Below are positions 25,279 to 33,623 of a DNA stretch of 64,000 bases, piece after piece. The notes beneath the pieces were generated by a model, which ran no database searches, was not told where the DNA came from, and worked only from the letters and a program-made list of their open reading frames with translations. The translations under genes and the position numbers were made by a program. How positions within the stretch are numbered: position 1 is the first letter of the stretch; every line of letters starts with the position of its first letter. The DNA lies in assembly GCA_026985615.1 (NCBI GenBank), contig JALSQD010000074.1, positions 15,707 through 79,706 of the forward strand, in the 5' to 3' direction. This DNA comes from Thermaceae bacterium (GTDB lineage Bacteria; Deinococcota; Deinococci; Deinococcales; Marinithermaceae).

Positions 25279-25641
25279 CTAGAGCACCTGGGCGAGTTGG
25301 CGGGCATGCTCTTGAGCTTCGAGCCGAACGAGCCCCAGGTTCGAGCCCGAGGGCATGGTGATCGCCAGCACGGCCTTATCGCCGATGGCGTAGGCGATGA
25401 AGTAGGCGCTGTCGCCTAGCACCACCGTCTCGGTCAGGTTGCCCAGGTGGCTGGTGGTGGCGATGCGCTTGCCCAGACCGTGCGCCGTGGCCGCCATGGC
25501 CGCGAGGCGGGCAGAGTTCTCGCTCCCGCCCAGCTGTGCGATGGAGAGGCCGTCGCCGCTTGCGACGATGACCTCCTGCAGTTCGGGCAGGGCCCCCTTG
25601 AGTTGGTTGAGGATGCCTTCGATCTGTTCTTGTTTCGACAT
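25279..25641 (-). CDS. Roadblock/LC7-domain protein (MglB-like)
   Basis: 120 aa, a single roadblock domain: EGILNQLKGALPELQEVIVA, SGDGLSIAQL, RLAAMAATAHGLGKRIA, ETVVLGDSAYFIAYAIG, DKAVLAITMPSGSNLGLVRL. Such proteins form dimers and often act on small Ras-like GTPases (MglB on MglA). No GTPase gene lies nearby. Start ATG 25641 has GGAGAAAGC upstream and defines the canonical N-terminus. Confidence 0.85.
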   Translation of the reverse strand: MSKQEQIEGILNQLKGALPELQEVIVASGDGLSIAQLGGSENSARLAAMAATAHGLGKRIATTSHLGNLTETVVLGDSAYFIAYAIGDKAVLAITMPSGSNLGLVRLEAQEHARQLAQVL

Positions 25642-25895
25642 GCTTTCTCCTTTCGCGGCGCACGGTCGCAGCACCGCGGGCGTGCGGTCCGCTCGGGGCA
25701 CGGCTGGGTTGTGGTTTGGAGTTTCTCCCCGCGCAGGGGAGAGGTTGCTGCGCCCAGCAGGTGAGGATACCCTGGGTGGGTACCCCATGACCCCTCGGAG
25801 CATCATTGTACGTTGAGGCTGTTAAATCATTATAAAAATATTAACCGTTAGTGCGCCCGACCTTAGCGACCTATGGCGGTGGTAACCTGTTTGGC
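25642..25895. other. Gene-free region between the roadblock gene and glmM
   Basis: 254 bases. On the roadblock side, TCTCCCC-GCGCA-GGGGAGA (25724-25742) would form a hairpin in a leader of roughly 150 bases. An AT-rich block at 25816-25850 contains TATAAT (25829-25834, minus) and TACAAT (25805-25810, minus) as candidate -10s without a clear -35. On the glmM side TAACCT (25883-25888) serves a leaderless start. Confidence 0.5.
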
Positions 25896-27200
25896 ATGGA
25901 ACGGCGATTCTTCGGTACGGACGGCATCCGCGGCCGCGCGGGCGAACCTCCGCTGACGCCTGAGTTCGTGTTGCGGTTGGGGCAGGCGGCCGGTTCGGTC
26001 CTGCGCGAGAACGCGGCCCGACCCACCGTCTTGATCGGAAAGGATACCCGCGAATCGGGCGACCTGCTGGAGGCGGCGCTGGCCGCGGGGCTCCTCAGCC
26101 AGGGGGTGGTGGTAGAGCACCTGGGCGTGCTGCCCACGCCCGCGGTAGCCTACCTATCCTCCGTGCTCGAGGCCGACGCCGGGGTGGTGATCTCGGCCAG
26201 CCACAACCCTTACCAGGACAACGGCATCAAGTTCTTCGGCCCCGGCGGGACCAAACTCTCCGACGAGGCCGAGCTCGAGATCGAACGACGGCTCGAGGGC
26301 GCTTTTGCGATCCGCGACATCGGTACTGTGCGCAATCACCATGAGGCCGAGCGCCTCTATACCGACCGCCTGGTTCACTTGGGTCCGCGGCTCGACGGCT
26401 TGCGCGTCGCTATGGACACCGCCAACGGTGCCACCTACCGCGTCGCCCCGCGCGTTTTACAGCGGCTGGGTGCCGAGGTCTTCGCGATCTTCAACACCCC
26501 TGATGGACGCAACATAAACAAGGGCTGCGGCTCCACCCACCCCGAGCTGCTGCAGCGCGTCGTACGCGAGGGGGGATTCGACGTGGGCGTGGCCTTCGAC
26601 GGTGACGGCGACCGCGTGATCCTGGTCGACGCCAAGGGGCGCATCGTTCACGGCGACCACGTACTCTACATCAACGCTCTGGTGCGCGGTGAGCCGCTGG
26701 TGGTAGGTACGGTGATGAGTAACCTGGGACTTGAGCGCGCGCTCAAGCGCCGCGGCGTCGAGTTCGTGCGCACGCCGGTGGGTGACCGCTATGTCTACGA
26801 GGCGCTGCGCGAGCGCGGCGGCCGGCTCGGCGGCGAGCAGAGCGGGCACGTTCTCTTCCTCGACCACCTGCCCACCGGCGACGGCCTCCAGACCGCGCTC
26901 CTTACCCTAGATGCGGTGCAGCGTTCTGGGCGGTCGCTCGAGACCTGGGTGGACGAGCTCACCCTCTACCCCCAGCGCCTGGTCAACGTGCGTGTGCGCG
27001 ACAAGGAGGCGGTTATGGCCCTCCCCGAGCTTGCGGCCTGGATCGCCGAGGCCGAGGGTCGGCTCGGTGAGGGCCGGATCAATGTGCGTCCCTCGGGCAC
27101 CGAGCCGCTCGTGCGCATCATGGTCGAAGCCCCCGACCCCGAGCGCGTAGACGAGGCGATCGACTGGCTGCGCGAGCGGATTTCCGCGGCGGTAGAATGA
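25896..27200 (+). CDS. glmM: Phosphoglucosamine mutase
   Basis: Interconverts glucosamine 6- and 1-phosphate for peptidoglycan precursors. 434 aa. RRFFGTDGIRGRAGEPPLTP at the N-terminus, catalytic phosphoserine Ser102 in VISASHNPYQDNGIK, metal loop AFDGDGDRVIL, sugar loop GGEQSGHVLF and phosphate loop NVRPSGTEPLVRIM. Start ATG 25896 matches the family N-terminus; TAACCT seven bases upstream marks a leaderless transcript. rbfA follows after 31 bases. Confidence 0.97.
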   Translation: MERRFFGTDGIRGRAGEPPLTPEFVLRLGQAAGSVLRENAARPTVLIGKDTRESGDLLEAALAAGLLSQGVVVEHLGVLPTPAVAYLSSVLEADAGVVISASHNPYQDNGIKFFGPGGTKLSDEAELEIERRLEGAFAIRDIGTVRNHHEAERLYTDRLVHLGPRLDGLRVAMDTANGATYRVAPRVLQRLGAEVFAIFNTPDGRNINKGCGSTHPELLQRVVREGGFDVGVAFDGDGDRVILVDAKGRIVHGDHVLYINALVRGEPLVVGTVMSNLGLERALKRRGVEFVRTPVGDRYVYEALRERGGRLGGEQSGHVLFLDHLPTGDGLQTALLTLDAVQRSGRSLETWVDELTLYPQRLVNVRVRDKEAVMALPELAAWIAEAEGRLGEGRINVRPSGTEPLVRIMVEAPDPERVDEAIDWLRERISAAVE

Positions 27201-27231
27201 ACCCGCGGCTTCGGGCCGCAGGAGGCCAGCC

Positions 27232-27531
27232 ATGGGCCACAAGACCCTGACGCGCTTAGAGCTGCGCGTCGCCCGGGCACTGAACGAGATCGTTCACGAG
27301 ATGAAGGACCCACGCCTGCCCATCGTGGTGACCATCGAGCGCGTTCGCCTGAGCCCGGACCTCTCTCAGGCCCGGGTGCTTGTGAGCGCGATCGAGCGCC
27401 CCGAGGAGACGGTTGAGATCCTCAATCGCGCCCACCACTACCTCCAGGACGAGCTGGCCCACACGCTCGAGCTGCGCCGGATTCCCCGGCTGCGCTTCTT
27501 TGCCGACCGTGGCGAGGTGATCGAATGGTGA
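27232..27531 (+). CDS. rbfA: Ribosome-binding factor A
   Basis: 99 aa KH-like protein needed for 30S maturation and 16S 5'-end processing. RVARALNEIVHEMKDPRLPI, VTIERVRLSPDLSQARVLVS and LELRRIPRLRFFAD are typical. GGAGG precedes ATG 27232. TAGAAT in the last codons of glmM and a small TTCG-loop hairpin lie in the intervening 31 bases, so it may also have its own transcript. Confidence 0.93.
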   Translation: MGHKTLTRLELRVARALNEIVHEMKDPRLPIVVTIERVRLSPDLSQARVLVSAIERPEETVEILNRAHHYLQDELAHTLELRRIPRLRFFADRGEVIEW

Positions 27532-27935
27532 GCCGCAGCGTGCTGGAGGTGCGCTATGCCGAGACCGATCAGATGGGCGTGGTGCACCACGGCGCCTACG
27601 TGCCCTGGCTTGAGGTGGGACGCGTCCACTGGTTGCGCGCTGCGGGGGTGGAGTACGCCGAGTTCGAGCGCGAGGGGCTCTTCTTCCCAGTGGTGGAGCT
27701 TGAGTTGCGCTACCGGCGCGCGCTGCGTTTCGGCCAGGAAGTTGAGGTGCGCACCCGCCTGGCCGAGCTAGCAAGCCGTCGCCTCGTCTTCGCCTACGAG
27801 GTCGCGCCCCTTGGGGGCGAGCTCGCTGCCGTGGGCCGAACCGCGCATGTTCTCCAGGACGCGAACGGCCGCGTCCGCCGTCTTCCCGCGGCGCTCTACG
27901 ACCTCTTGCAGCCGTTACGCGAGTCGCATACTTGA
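27525..27935 (+). CDS. YbgC/4HBT-family acyl-CoA thioesterase
   Basis: 136 aa hot-dog fold. EVRYAETDQMGVVHHGAYVP carries the catalytic Asp of the 4-hydroxybenzoyl-CoA thioesterase family; EVGRVHWLRAAGVEYAEFER and FFPVVELELRYRRALRFGQE follow. It hydrolyses acyl-CoA; the natural substrate cannot be read from sequence. ATG 27525 lies within the last codons of rbfA. Confidence 0.88.
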   Translation: MVSRSVLEVRYAETDQMGVVHHGAYVPWLEVGRVHWLRAAGVEYAEFEREGLFFPVVELELRYRRALRFGQEVEVRTRLAELASRRLVFAYEVAPLGGELAAVGRTAHVLQDANGRVRRLPAALYDLLQPLRESHT

Positions 27936-27941
27936 GTGTGT

Positions 27942-27964
27942 TATACTAAAGGTGCTCCGCACCT
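27942..27964 (+). promoter_or_regulatory. Promoter-like -10 and small leader hairpin for the aminotransferase gene
   Basis: TATACT (27942-27947), then AGGTGC-TCC-GCACCT (27950-27964) which would form at the 5' end of the RNA. GAGGGAG before ATG 27980 is the ribosome site. No clear -35. Confidence 0.5.
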
Positions 27965-27979
27965 GAGGGAGCTTTCTGC

Positions 27980-29215
27980 ATGGACGCTTTTGAACTCTTC
28001 GAACGCCACGTCAATCCAGGTCTTGCCGGTCTCTTGCGCTTCACAGGCCTCGACGTCGTCGAGGACCATGCCGAAGGCGTCTACGTCTGGGACACCTCAG
28101 GTCGCCGCTACCTCGACTTTCTGGGGTTGTACGGCACCCTGAACCTGGGCCACCGCCATCCGCGTGTGGTCGAGGCGGTGAAGCGCCAGCTCGACCGCAT
28201 GCCCATGTCGGTGCGCGTCATGATCTCCGAGCCCACCGCGCGCCTGGCGGAGCGTCTGGCCGAGATCACCCCCGGCGACCTTTCCATGAGTTTCTTCGGC
28301 AACTCCGGTGCCGAGGCGGTGGAGGCGGCCTTCAAGCTGGCTCGCATCCACACCGGCAAGCCGGAGATCGTCACCACCGAGCGCGGTTTCCACGGTAAGA
28401 CCCTGGGAGCCCTCTCGCTCACCCCCAAGGCCGAGTACCAGGACCCGGTCCGACCGCTCGTGCCTGGCATCAAGGTCGTGCCCTACGGCGACGCTGCGGC
28501 GGTGGCCGCGGCCATCGGGCCCGAGACGGCCGCAGTAATCGTGGAGCCGGTTCAGGGAGAGGGCGGCGTCATCGTGCCGCCCGAGGGCTACCTGCGCGAG
28601 CTGCGCGAAATCACCCGCGAGCGCGGCGTACTGCTCATCCTCGACGAGGTGCAGACCGGCATGGGTCGCACCGGCCGACTCTGGGCGGCCGAATGGGAGG
28701 GCGTGGAGCCCGACCTGCTCACCAGCGCCAAGGCGCTCGGCGGTGGGGTAATGCCGATCGGCGCCGTGGTGGGCCGCGCCGAGCTTTTCGAGCCGTTCAA
28801 GGAGAACCCGCTCATTCACTCGTCCACCTTCGGTGGCAACCCCCTTGCCGCGGCCGCGGCGCTCGCCGCCATCGAGGTGACTCTCGAAGAAGACCTACCC
28901 GCGCGCGCGCAGGAGTTGGGGGCCTACCTGTTGGAGGCACTTGCGGGTTTGAAGGCCGACTATCCCGAGTTCATCGCCGACGTGCGGGGCAAGGGGCTCT
29001 TGGTGGGCGTGGAGTTCACCGACGCCGACATCGGCGCGATCGTCATCAGCGAGCTGGCGACGCGTGGCGTGCTCACCGCTTTCGGGCTCAACAACCCCAA
29101 GGTGGTGCGCCTGGAGCCGCCGCTTATCGTGGAGCGCGCGCACATTGACGAGGCTGTGGAGGCCTTACGAGCGAGCTTGCAGGCCGCCGGCGAGATGCTG
29201 GCCGGCGTCCTCTAG
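27980..29215 (+). CDS. Class III (ornithine/putrescine-type) aminotransferase
   Basis: PLP enzyme of 411 aa. FFGNSGAEAVEAAFKLARIH binds the cofactor phosphate, ERGFHGKTLGALSLT and IVEPVQGEGGVIVPP line the site, LILDEVQTGMGRTG contains the PLP-contacting Asp, and TSAKALGGGVMPIGAVVG holds the Schiff-base Lys. The sequence resembles putrescine or acetylornithine aminotransferases; no arginine or polyamine gene is adjacent, so the substrate is open. Confidence 0.88.
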   Translation: MDAFELFERHVNPGLAGLLRFTGLDVVEDHAEGVYVWDTSGRRYLDFLGLYGTLNLGHRHPRVVEAVKRQLDRMPMSVRVMISEPTARLAERLAEITPGDLSMSFFGNSGAEAVEAAFKLARIHTGKPEIVTTERGFHGKTLGALSLTPKAEYQDPVRPLVPGIKVVPYGDAAAVAAAIGPETAAVIVEPVQGEGGVIVPPEGYLRELREITRERGVLLILDEVQTGMGRTGRLWAAEWEGVEPDLLTSAKALGGGVMPIGAVVGRAELFEPFKENPLIHSSTFGGNPLAAAAALAAIEVTLEEDLPARAQELGAYLLEALAGLKADYPEFIADVRGKGLLVGVEFTDADIGAIVISELATRGVLTAFGLNNPKVVRLEPPLIVERAHIDEAVEALRASLQAAGEMLAGVL

Positions 29216-29229
29216 CGGAGGAAGATATC

Positions 29230-29270
29230 AAGGAGGAACCGCGGGGCCGCGCCCCGCTAGCTGACGCATG
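29230..29270 (+). promoter_or_regulatory. Displaced ribosome site and hairpin before rnr
   Basis: AAGGAGG (29230-29236) is 31 bases before the rnr ATG. Between them GCGGGGC-CGC-GCCCCGC (29241-29257) forms a perfect 7-bp stem. No start codon lies at normal distance from the ribosome site and a TGA blocks upstream in-frame starts. Folding the stem would shorten the gap to about 14 bases. Confidence 0.6.
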
Positions 29271-31583
29271 ACCAAAGAACTCGTTTACGAATACTTGAAA
29301 TCCAAACCCAAGAAGCCGGTTCACCTGCGCGAGGTGGTCCGGTCGCTGGGGCTCGGCCGCACCGAGGCCCAGCAGGCCTTAGAGGAGCTCGTTTCCGAGG
29401 GCAAGCTGATCCGCACCCGCCGCAAGACCTACGGCCTGCCCGAGAAGATGGACCTGGTGGTGGGGCTGGTGCAGGTGCATCCCGACGGCTACGGCTTCGT
29501 CCTCGTCGAGGATGGCGACGACCTCTTCATTCCGCCGGCCCGCATGGCCGGGGCCTGGCCGCAGGACCGGGTGGTGGCGCGCAAGCTGCCTGCCCGTGAC
29601 CGCGGTAAGGTGAGCGGCGAGATCGTGCGCATCGTCGAGCGGGCGCGCAAGACGCTGGTGGGCACGCTGGAGTTCGCCCGCGGCTACGCGATTCTGCATC
29701 CCGACGACCGGCGCTATCCCGCGCGTCTGCTCCTCATCCCGGAGGGGCTAGAGGGCTTGCAGGAGGGCGCTCGCATCGTGGTCGAGGTGCAGTACCCCGA
29801 GGAGACCGGCGAGCGCGAGCCCTTTGGCGTCTTTCGCGAGTATCTGGGGCAAGGCTATACGCCCGAGACCGAGACCCGCGCGGTCATTCACAACTTCGAC
29901 CTGCGGGAGGACTTCCCGCCCGAGGTGCTTGAGGAGGCCCGGCGCATCCGTTCCAAGATCCCCGGCCAGACTTTGCGTAAACGACAGGACTTTCGTGACA
30001 AGAATGTTTTCACGATTGACGGCGCCGATGCCAAGGACTTCGATGACGCCATCCACGTCGAACCCCTGGGTGAGGGCCGCTGGCGCGTGGGCGTGCACCT
30101 TGCAGACGTGGCCCACTACGTGCGCGAGGGCTCGGCCCTCGACCGTGAGGCCTACGAGCGGGCAACGAGCGTCTACCTGCCGGGCAAGGTGCTGCCGATG
30201 CTACCTGAGAAGCTCTCGAATGGCGTCTGCTCGTTGGTGCCGGGCGAGGACCGGTTGGTGCTCTCGGTACTGCTCGATCTCGACGAGCAGGGGCGTGTGC
30301 TCGACTACACCTTCGCCGAGGGCGTGATCCGCTCGCAGGCGCGTCTGACCTACGACCAAGTCGAGGCCTTCTTGCGCGGGGAGCGGCTCCCCGCAGAGGC
30401 CGCCTTTCTGGAAGATGACCTGCGCCAGCTGTACCAGCTTACCCGCCGCCTGCGCGAGGCGCGGATGGAAGAGGGTTCGCTCGACTTCCAGACTACTGAG
30501 GTCAAGGTGGATGTGGACGAGGAGGGCAACCTGCACCTGCTGCCCATCCGCGAGGCCGAGGCGCGCAACCTCATCGAAGAGCTGATGTTGCTGGTCAACC
30601 GCACGGTGGCCGCTTACCTCGACGAAAGGGGCATTCCCGCGCTTTACCGGGTGCACGACGACCCCGTAGCCGACCGATACAAGGCCCTAGTGGAAGCGCT
30701 GAGCCGCCTGGGCTACCGCTTGCCCATGGGCGAGCCCGAGCAGAAAGCGATGCAGCGGGTGCTCGAAGCGGCCAAAGGCAAACCCGAGGGGCAGGCCGTT
30801 TCCACGCTCCTTTTGCGGAGCATGAGCCTGGCGCGTTACGCCGCGGAGAACCTGGGCCACTTCGGGTTGGCCTTCGACGACTACCTCCACTTCACCAGCC
30901 CCATCCGGCGCTACCCCGACCTGGTGGTCCACCGGGTGCTCAAAGCGGTGCTCCAGGGCAAGGCAGGGCCGCGCAAGCGCGCTGCCTGGGCCGAGCGCTT
31001 CCCGCGTATCGCCGAGCACGCCTCCGAGCGTGAGCGCGCCGCCGAAAAAGCCGAGCGCGACCTCACCAAGTACTTCCAGGTGAAGTGGGCCGAGGGGCAG
31101 GTGGGCCGCACCTTCCGTGGCGTGGTGAGCGGGGTGACCCACTTCGGCCTATTCGTGGCCCTTGAGAACGGCGTCGAGGGATTGGTACCCCTCAGCGCCC
31201 TGGACGACGACTACTACGAGTTCGTGCCCGAGGGGCTCGAGCTCGTGGGCCGGCATACCGGCCGGCGCTGGCGGCTGGGGGATGCCTTGAAGGTGCGCAT
31301 CGAGCGCGCTACCCCCGCCTTGCGGCAGATCGATCTAGTTCCCGAGGAGGAAACGATGGCGAACGAACGAACCAAGAAGTCCAAGACCAGCGGTTCCGGC
31401 CGCGCGAAGAAGTCGGGTAAGGCCGCGACCCCGCGCGTGCTCTCTGGTCCGCCCGAGGAGCGGGGCCGCAACGACCGCCCACCCCGCCTTACCGCCCAGA
31501 AGGTCTATTTTGGGGAGTGGGAAGGAGGCGCGGAGGCAAAGGCGACCGAGTCCAAGAAGGCCAGTCGCCGGCGCAAAAAATAG
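29268..31583 (+). CDS. rnr: Ribonuclease R
   Basis: Processive 3'-5' exoribonuclease, 771 aa. N-terminal winged helix (about 1-60), cold-shock OB domains (about 70-230), RNB catalytic domain with TIDGADAKDFDDAIHVEPL (metal Asp cluster) and HLADVAHYVREGSALDREAY, KLSNGVCSLVPGEDRL, and the HFTSPIRRYPDL motif near 545; S1 domain at about 610-690 (GVVSGVTHFGLFVALENGVEG). A Lys-rich tail of about 75 residues ends in SRRRKK. The start is fixed at ATG 29268 by a TGA two codons upstream. Confidence 0.95.
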   Translation: MTKELVYEYLKSKPKKPVHLREVVRSLGLGRTEAQQALEELVSEGKLIRTRRKTYGLPEKMDLVVGLVQVHPDGYGFVLVEDGDDLFIPPARMAGAWPQDRVVARKLPARDRGKVSGEIVRIVERARKTLVGTLEFARGYAILHPDDRRYPARLLLIPEGLEGLQEGARIVVEVQYPEETGEREPFGVFREYLGQGYTPETETRAVIHNFDLREDFPPEVLEEARRIRSKIPGQTLRKRQDFRDKNVFTIDGADAKDFDDAIHVEPLGEGRWRVGVHLADVAHYVREGSALDREAYERATSVYLPGKVLPMLPEKLSNGVCSLVPGEDRLVLSVLLDLDEQGRVLDYTFAEGVIRSQARLTYDQVEAFLRGERLPAEAAFLEDDLRQLYQLTRRLREARMEEGSLDFQTTEVKVDVDEEGNLHLLPIREAEARNLIEELMLLVNRTVAAYLDERGIPALYRVHDDPVADRYKALVEALSRLGYRLPMGEPEQKAMQRVLEAAKGKPEGQAVSTLLLRSMSLARYAAENLGHFGLAFDDYLHFTSPIRRYPDLVVHRVLKAVLQGKAGPRKRAAWAERFPRIAEHASERERAAEKAERDLTKYFQVKWAEGQVGRTFRGVVSGVTHFGLFVALENGVEGLVPLSALDDDYYEFVPEGLELVGRHTGRRWRLGDALKVRIERATPALRQIDLVPEEETMANERTKKSKTSGSGRAKKSGKAATPRVLSGPPEERGRNDRPPRLTAQKVYFGEWEGGAEAKATESKKASRRRKK

Positions 31584-31676
31584 CTTCCTGATCGTGGCGC
31601 TTGTCCTGGCCGCGTTGCGGCCCAGGGTGTAGGGTAAGTAAGGCAGACCAGGGAACCCCCTGGGCAAGGAGGGCAC

Positions 31677-33623
31677 ATGGAAAACGTAAAATATCCCGGA
31701 ATTCCGACCACCGGCGACGGCTCCGAGGCCGCCGTGTGGGTCGAAACGCACGTGTCGCAAGCGGCGGTGACCTACCCCATCACCCCCTCGACAAACATGG
31801 GGTACGGATATCAGGTAGCCGTCGCGAACGGGCGCACGAACCTATGGGGCGAGCCGCTCATGTTTCTCGAGCCCGAGTCGGAGCACTCAGCCGGCTCCGC
31901 GGCCGAAGGCTTCGCCCTCGCCGGCGGCCGCGTGACCTCGTTCACCGCCTCCCAGGGGCTGGTGTTGCAAAAAGAGGTCCTGCACGTCATCTCGGGTAAG
32001 CGCCTACCTGCCGTCTTCCACATCGGCGCGCGCGCGCTCACCAGCCAGGCGCTCAACATCCACGCCGGCCACGACGACGTCTACGCGGTGGCCGACACCG
32101 GTTGGGGCATCCTCTTCGCTGGCAGCGCCCAGGAGGTCGCCGACCTGGCGCTGATCGCTCGCCGGGCCTCCGAAGATAGCCACACCCCCTTCATGGTGGC
32201 GCAGGACGGCTTTCTCAACACCCACACCGTCGAGAACTACAACCTGCCCGAGCCGGAGCTCATGAAGCAGTTCGTGGGTGATCCGGCCGAGAAGTTGGTC
32301 AACTACTTTGACCCGGACAACCCGGTGCTCACCGGGCCGGTAGAGAACCAGGACGCCTACATGAAGGGGCGCATCGCCCAGCGCGCTTTCTACGCGCGGG
32401 TCGTGCCGGCGCTGGAGGAGGCCTTCCGCGAGTACGAGCGCCTTACCGGCCGCAGCTACGACTTCGTCAAGGGCTACCGCCTCGAAGACGCCGAGTATGC
32501 AATCGTGGCCATGGCTTCGATGACCTTCACCATCGAGGCGGTGGTGGACGCTCTGCGCGAGCGTGGCGTCAAGGCCGGGCTGCTGCGGGTTTACTCCTAT
32601 CGCCCCTTCCCGGCGGTGCAGATCGTCGAGTCCCTCAAGCACGTCAGGGCCTTCGCCGTGCTCGAGCGCACCGATGAGCCCCTCGCCGGCTCCAACCCCC
32701 TCACTCGGGACGTCAAGGCGGCCTTCGCCGACGCCCTCGACGACTACCCCGGCTTCCCCCATGTCGATCGCCTGCCCAAGATCTACTCGGGCGCCGCCGG
32801 CCTGGGCGGGCGCGACATCCGCCCCGCCGACGTGATGGCCGTGTTCGACCACCTCATCGGGGAAGGCGATCGCCGCTTCTTCGTTCTCAACATCAAGCAC
32901 CCGCTGGCGCTCGAGCCCGAGGAGGACGTGGACATCACCGCCAAGGGCACCTTCCGCATGCGCGGTTACTCGGTGGGCGGCTTCGGCTCGGTGACCACCA
33001 ACAAAGTCATCGCCTCCACCACCGCCGACCTTTTTGGCCTCTACGTGCAGGCCTTCCCCAAGTACGGCTCCGAGAAGAAAGGCCTGCCCACGAACTACTA
33101 CCTGACCGTGGCCGAGGAGCCGGTGCGCATTCGCAGCGAATTGAAGAACGTTGAGATGATCGCCATCAACGATCCCAACGCCCTGCACTACACCAATCCC
33201 TTCAAGGGCCTCAAGCCGGGCGGGGTCGTCTGGATGCAGTCCTTCGCCAAGGATGCACGCGACGTCTGGGCCAGCATCCCCGCCTGGGCGCGCCAGACCA
33301 TCCGCGAGAACAATTACCGACTCTTTGCGATCGACACCGTGGACATCGCCCGTGAGGTTTCCTCGCGCCCCGACCTGGTCATGCGCATGCAGGGCATCGT
33401 GCTGCTGGGCGTCTACCTGCGCGTGGCCCCCTTCGTCGAGCGGCTCAAGCTCAATGAAGAGGAGCTGTGGGAGCGGGTCGAGAAGATCATCCGTAAGTAC
33501 TTCGGCAAGCGCGGTGAGCAGGTCGTCAAGGACAACATGACCGCGATCCAGCGCGGCTACAGCGAGATCATCGAGGTGCCCGCCGACGTGATCGCGACCG
33601 AGCCCGAGGAGGTGGGGGCATGA
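31677..33623 (+). CDS. Pyruvate:ferredoxin oxidoreductase, N-terminal (alpha-gamma) polypeptide
   Basis: 648 aa, corresponding to the first half of single-chain NifJ-type enzymes. The alpha domain starts PGIPTTGDGSEAAVWVETHV and SQAAVTYPITPSTNMG; domain II runs about 260-400; the gamma domain has FRMRGYSVGGFGSVTTNKVI. It oxidatively decarboxylates pyruvate to acetyl-CoA with its partner. The stop overlaps the next start (ATGA), so the two halves are made in equal amounts. The family usually has one chain of about 1170-1200 aa; here it is split before the iron-sulfur domain. Confidence 0.9.
   Translation: MENVKYPGIPTTGDGSEAAVWVETHVSQAAVTYPITPSTNMGYGYQVAVANGRTNLWGEPLMFLEPESEHSAGSAAEGFALAGGRVTSFTASQGLVLQKEVLHVISGKRLPAVFHIGARALTSQALNIHAGHDDVYAVADTGWGILFAGSAQEVADLALIARRASEDSHTPFMVAQDGFLNTHTVENYNLPEPELMKQFVGDPAEKLVNYFDPDNPVLTGPVENQDAYMKGRIAQRAFYARVVPALEEAFREYERLTGRSYDFVKGYRLEDAEYAIVAMASMTFTIEAVVDALRERGVKAGLLRVYSYRPFPAVQIVESLKHVRAFAVLERTDEPLAGSNPLTRDVKAAFADALDDYPGFPHVDRLPKIYSGAAGLGGRDIRPADVMAVFDHLIGEGDRRFFVLNIKHPLALEPEEDVDITAKGTFRMRGYSVGGFGSVTTNKVIASTTADLFGLYVQAFPKYGSEKKGLPTNYYLTVAEEPVRIRSELKNVEMIAINDPNALHYTNPFKGLKPGGVVWMQSFAKDARDVWASIPAWARQTIRENNYRLFAIDTVDIAREVSSRPDLVMRMQGIVLLGVYLRVAPFVERLKLNEEELWERVEKIIRKYFGKRGEQVVKDNMTAIQRGYSEIIEVPADVIATEPEEVGA

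Noticed and set aside
25724..25810. Known riboswitch upstream of the roadblock gene
   Set aside because: The leader has a hairpin, but I could not match the conserved core of any class I know.
32004..33188. 394-codon minus-strand open frame opposite the pyruvate:ferredoxin oxidoreductase gene
   Set aside because: Its composition (His/Val/Gly/Glu-rich) mirrors codon bias on the true strand, and the plus-strand protein has strong domain motifs.
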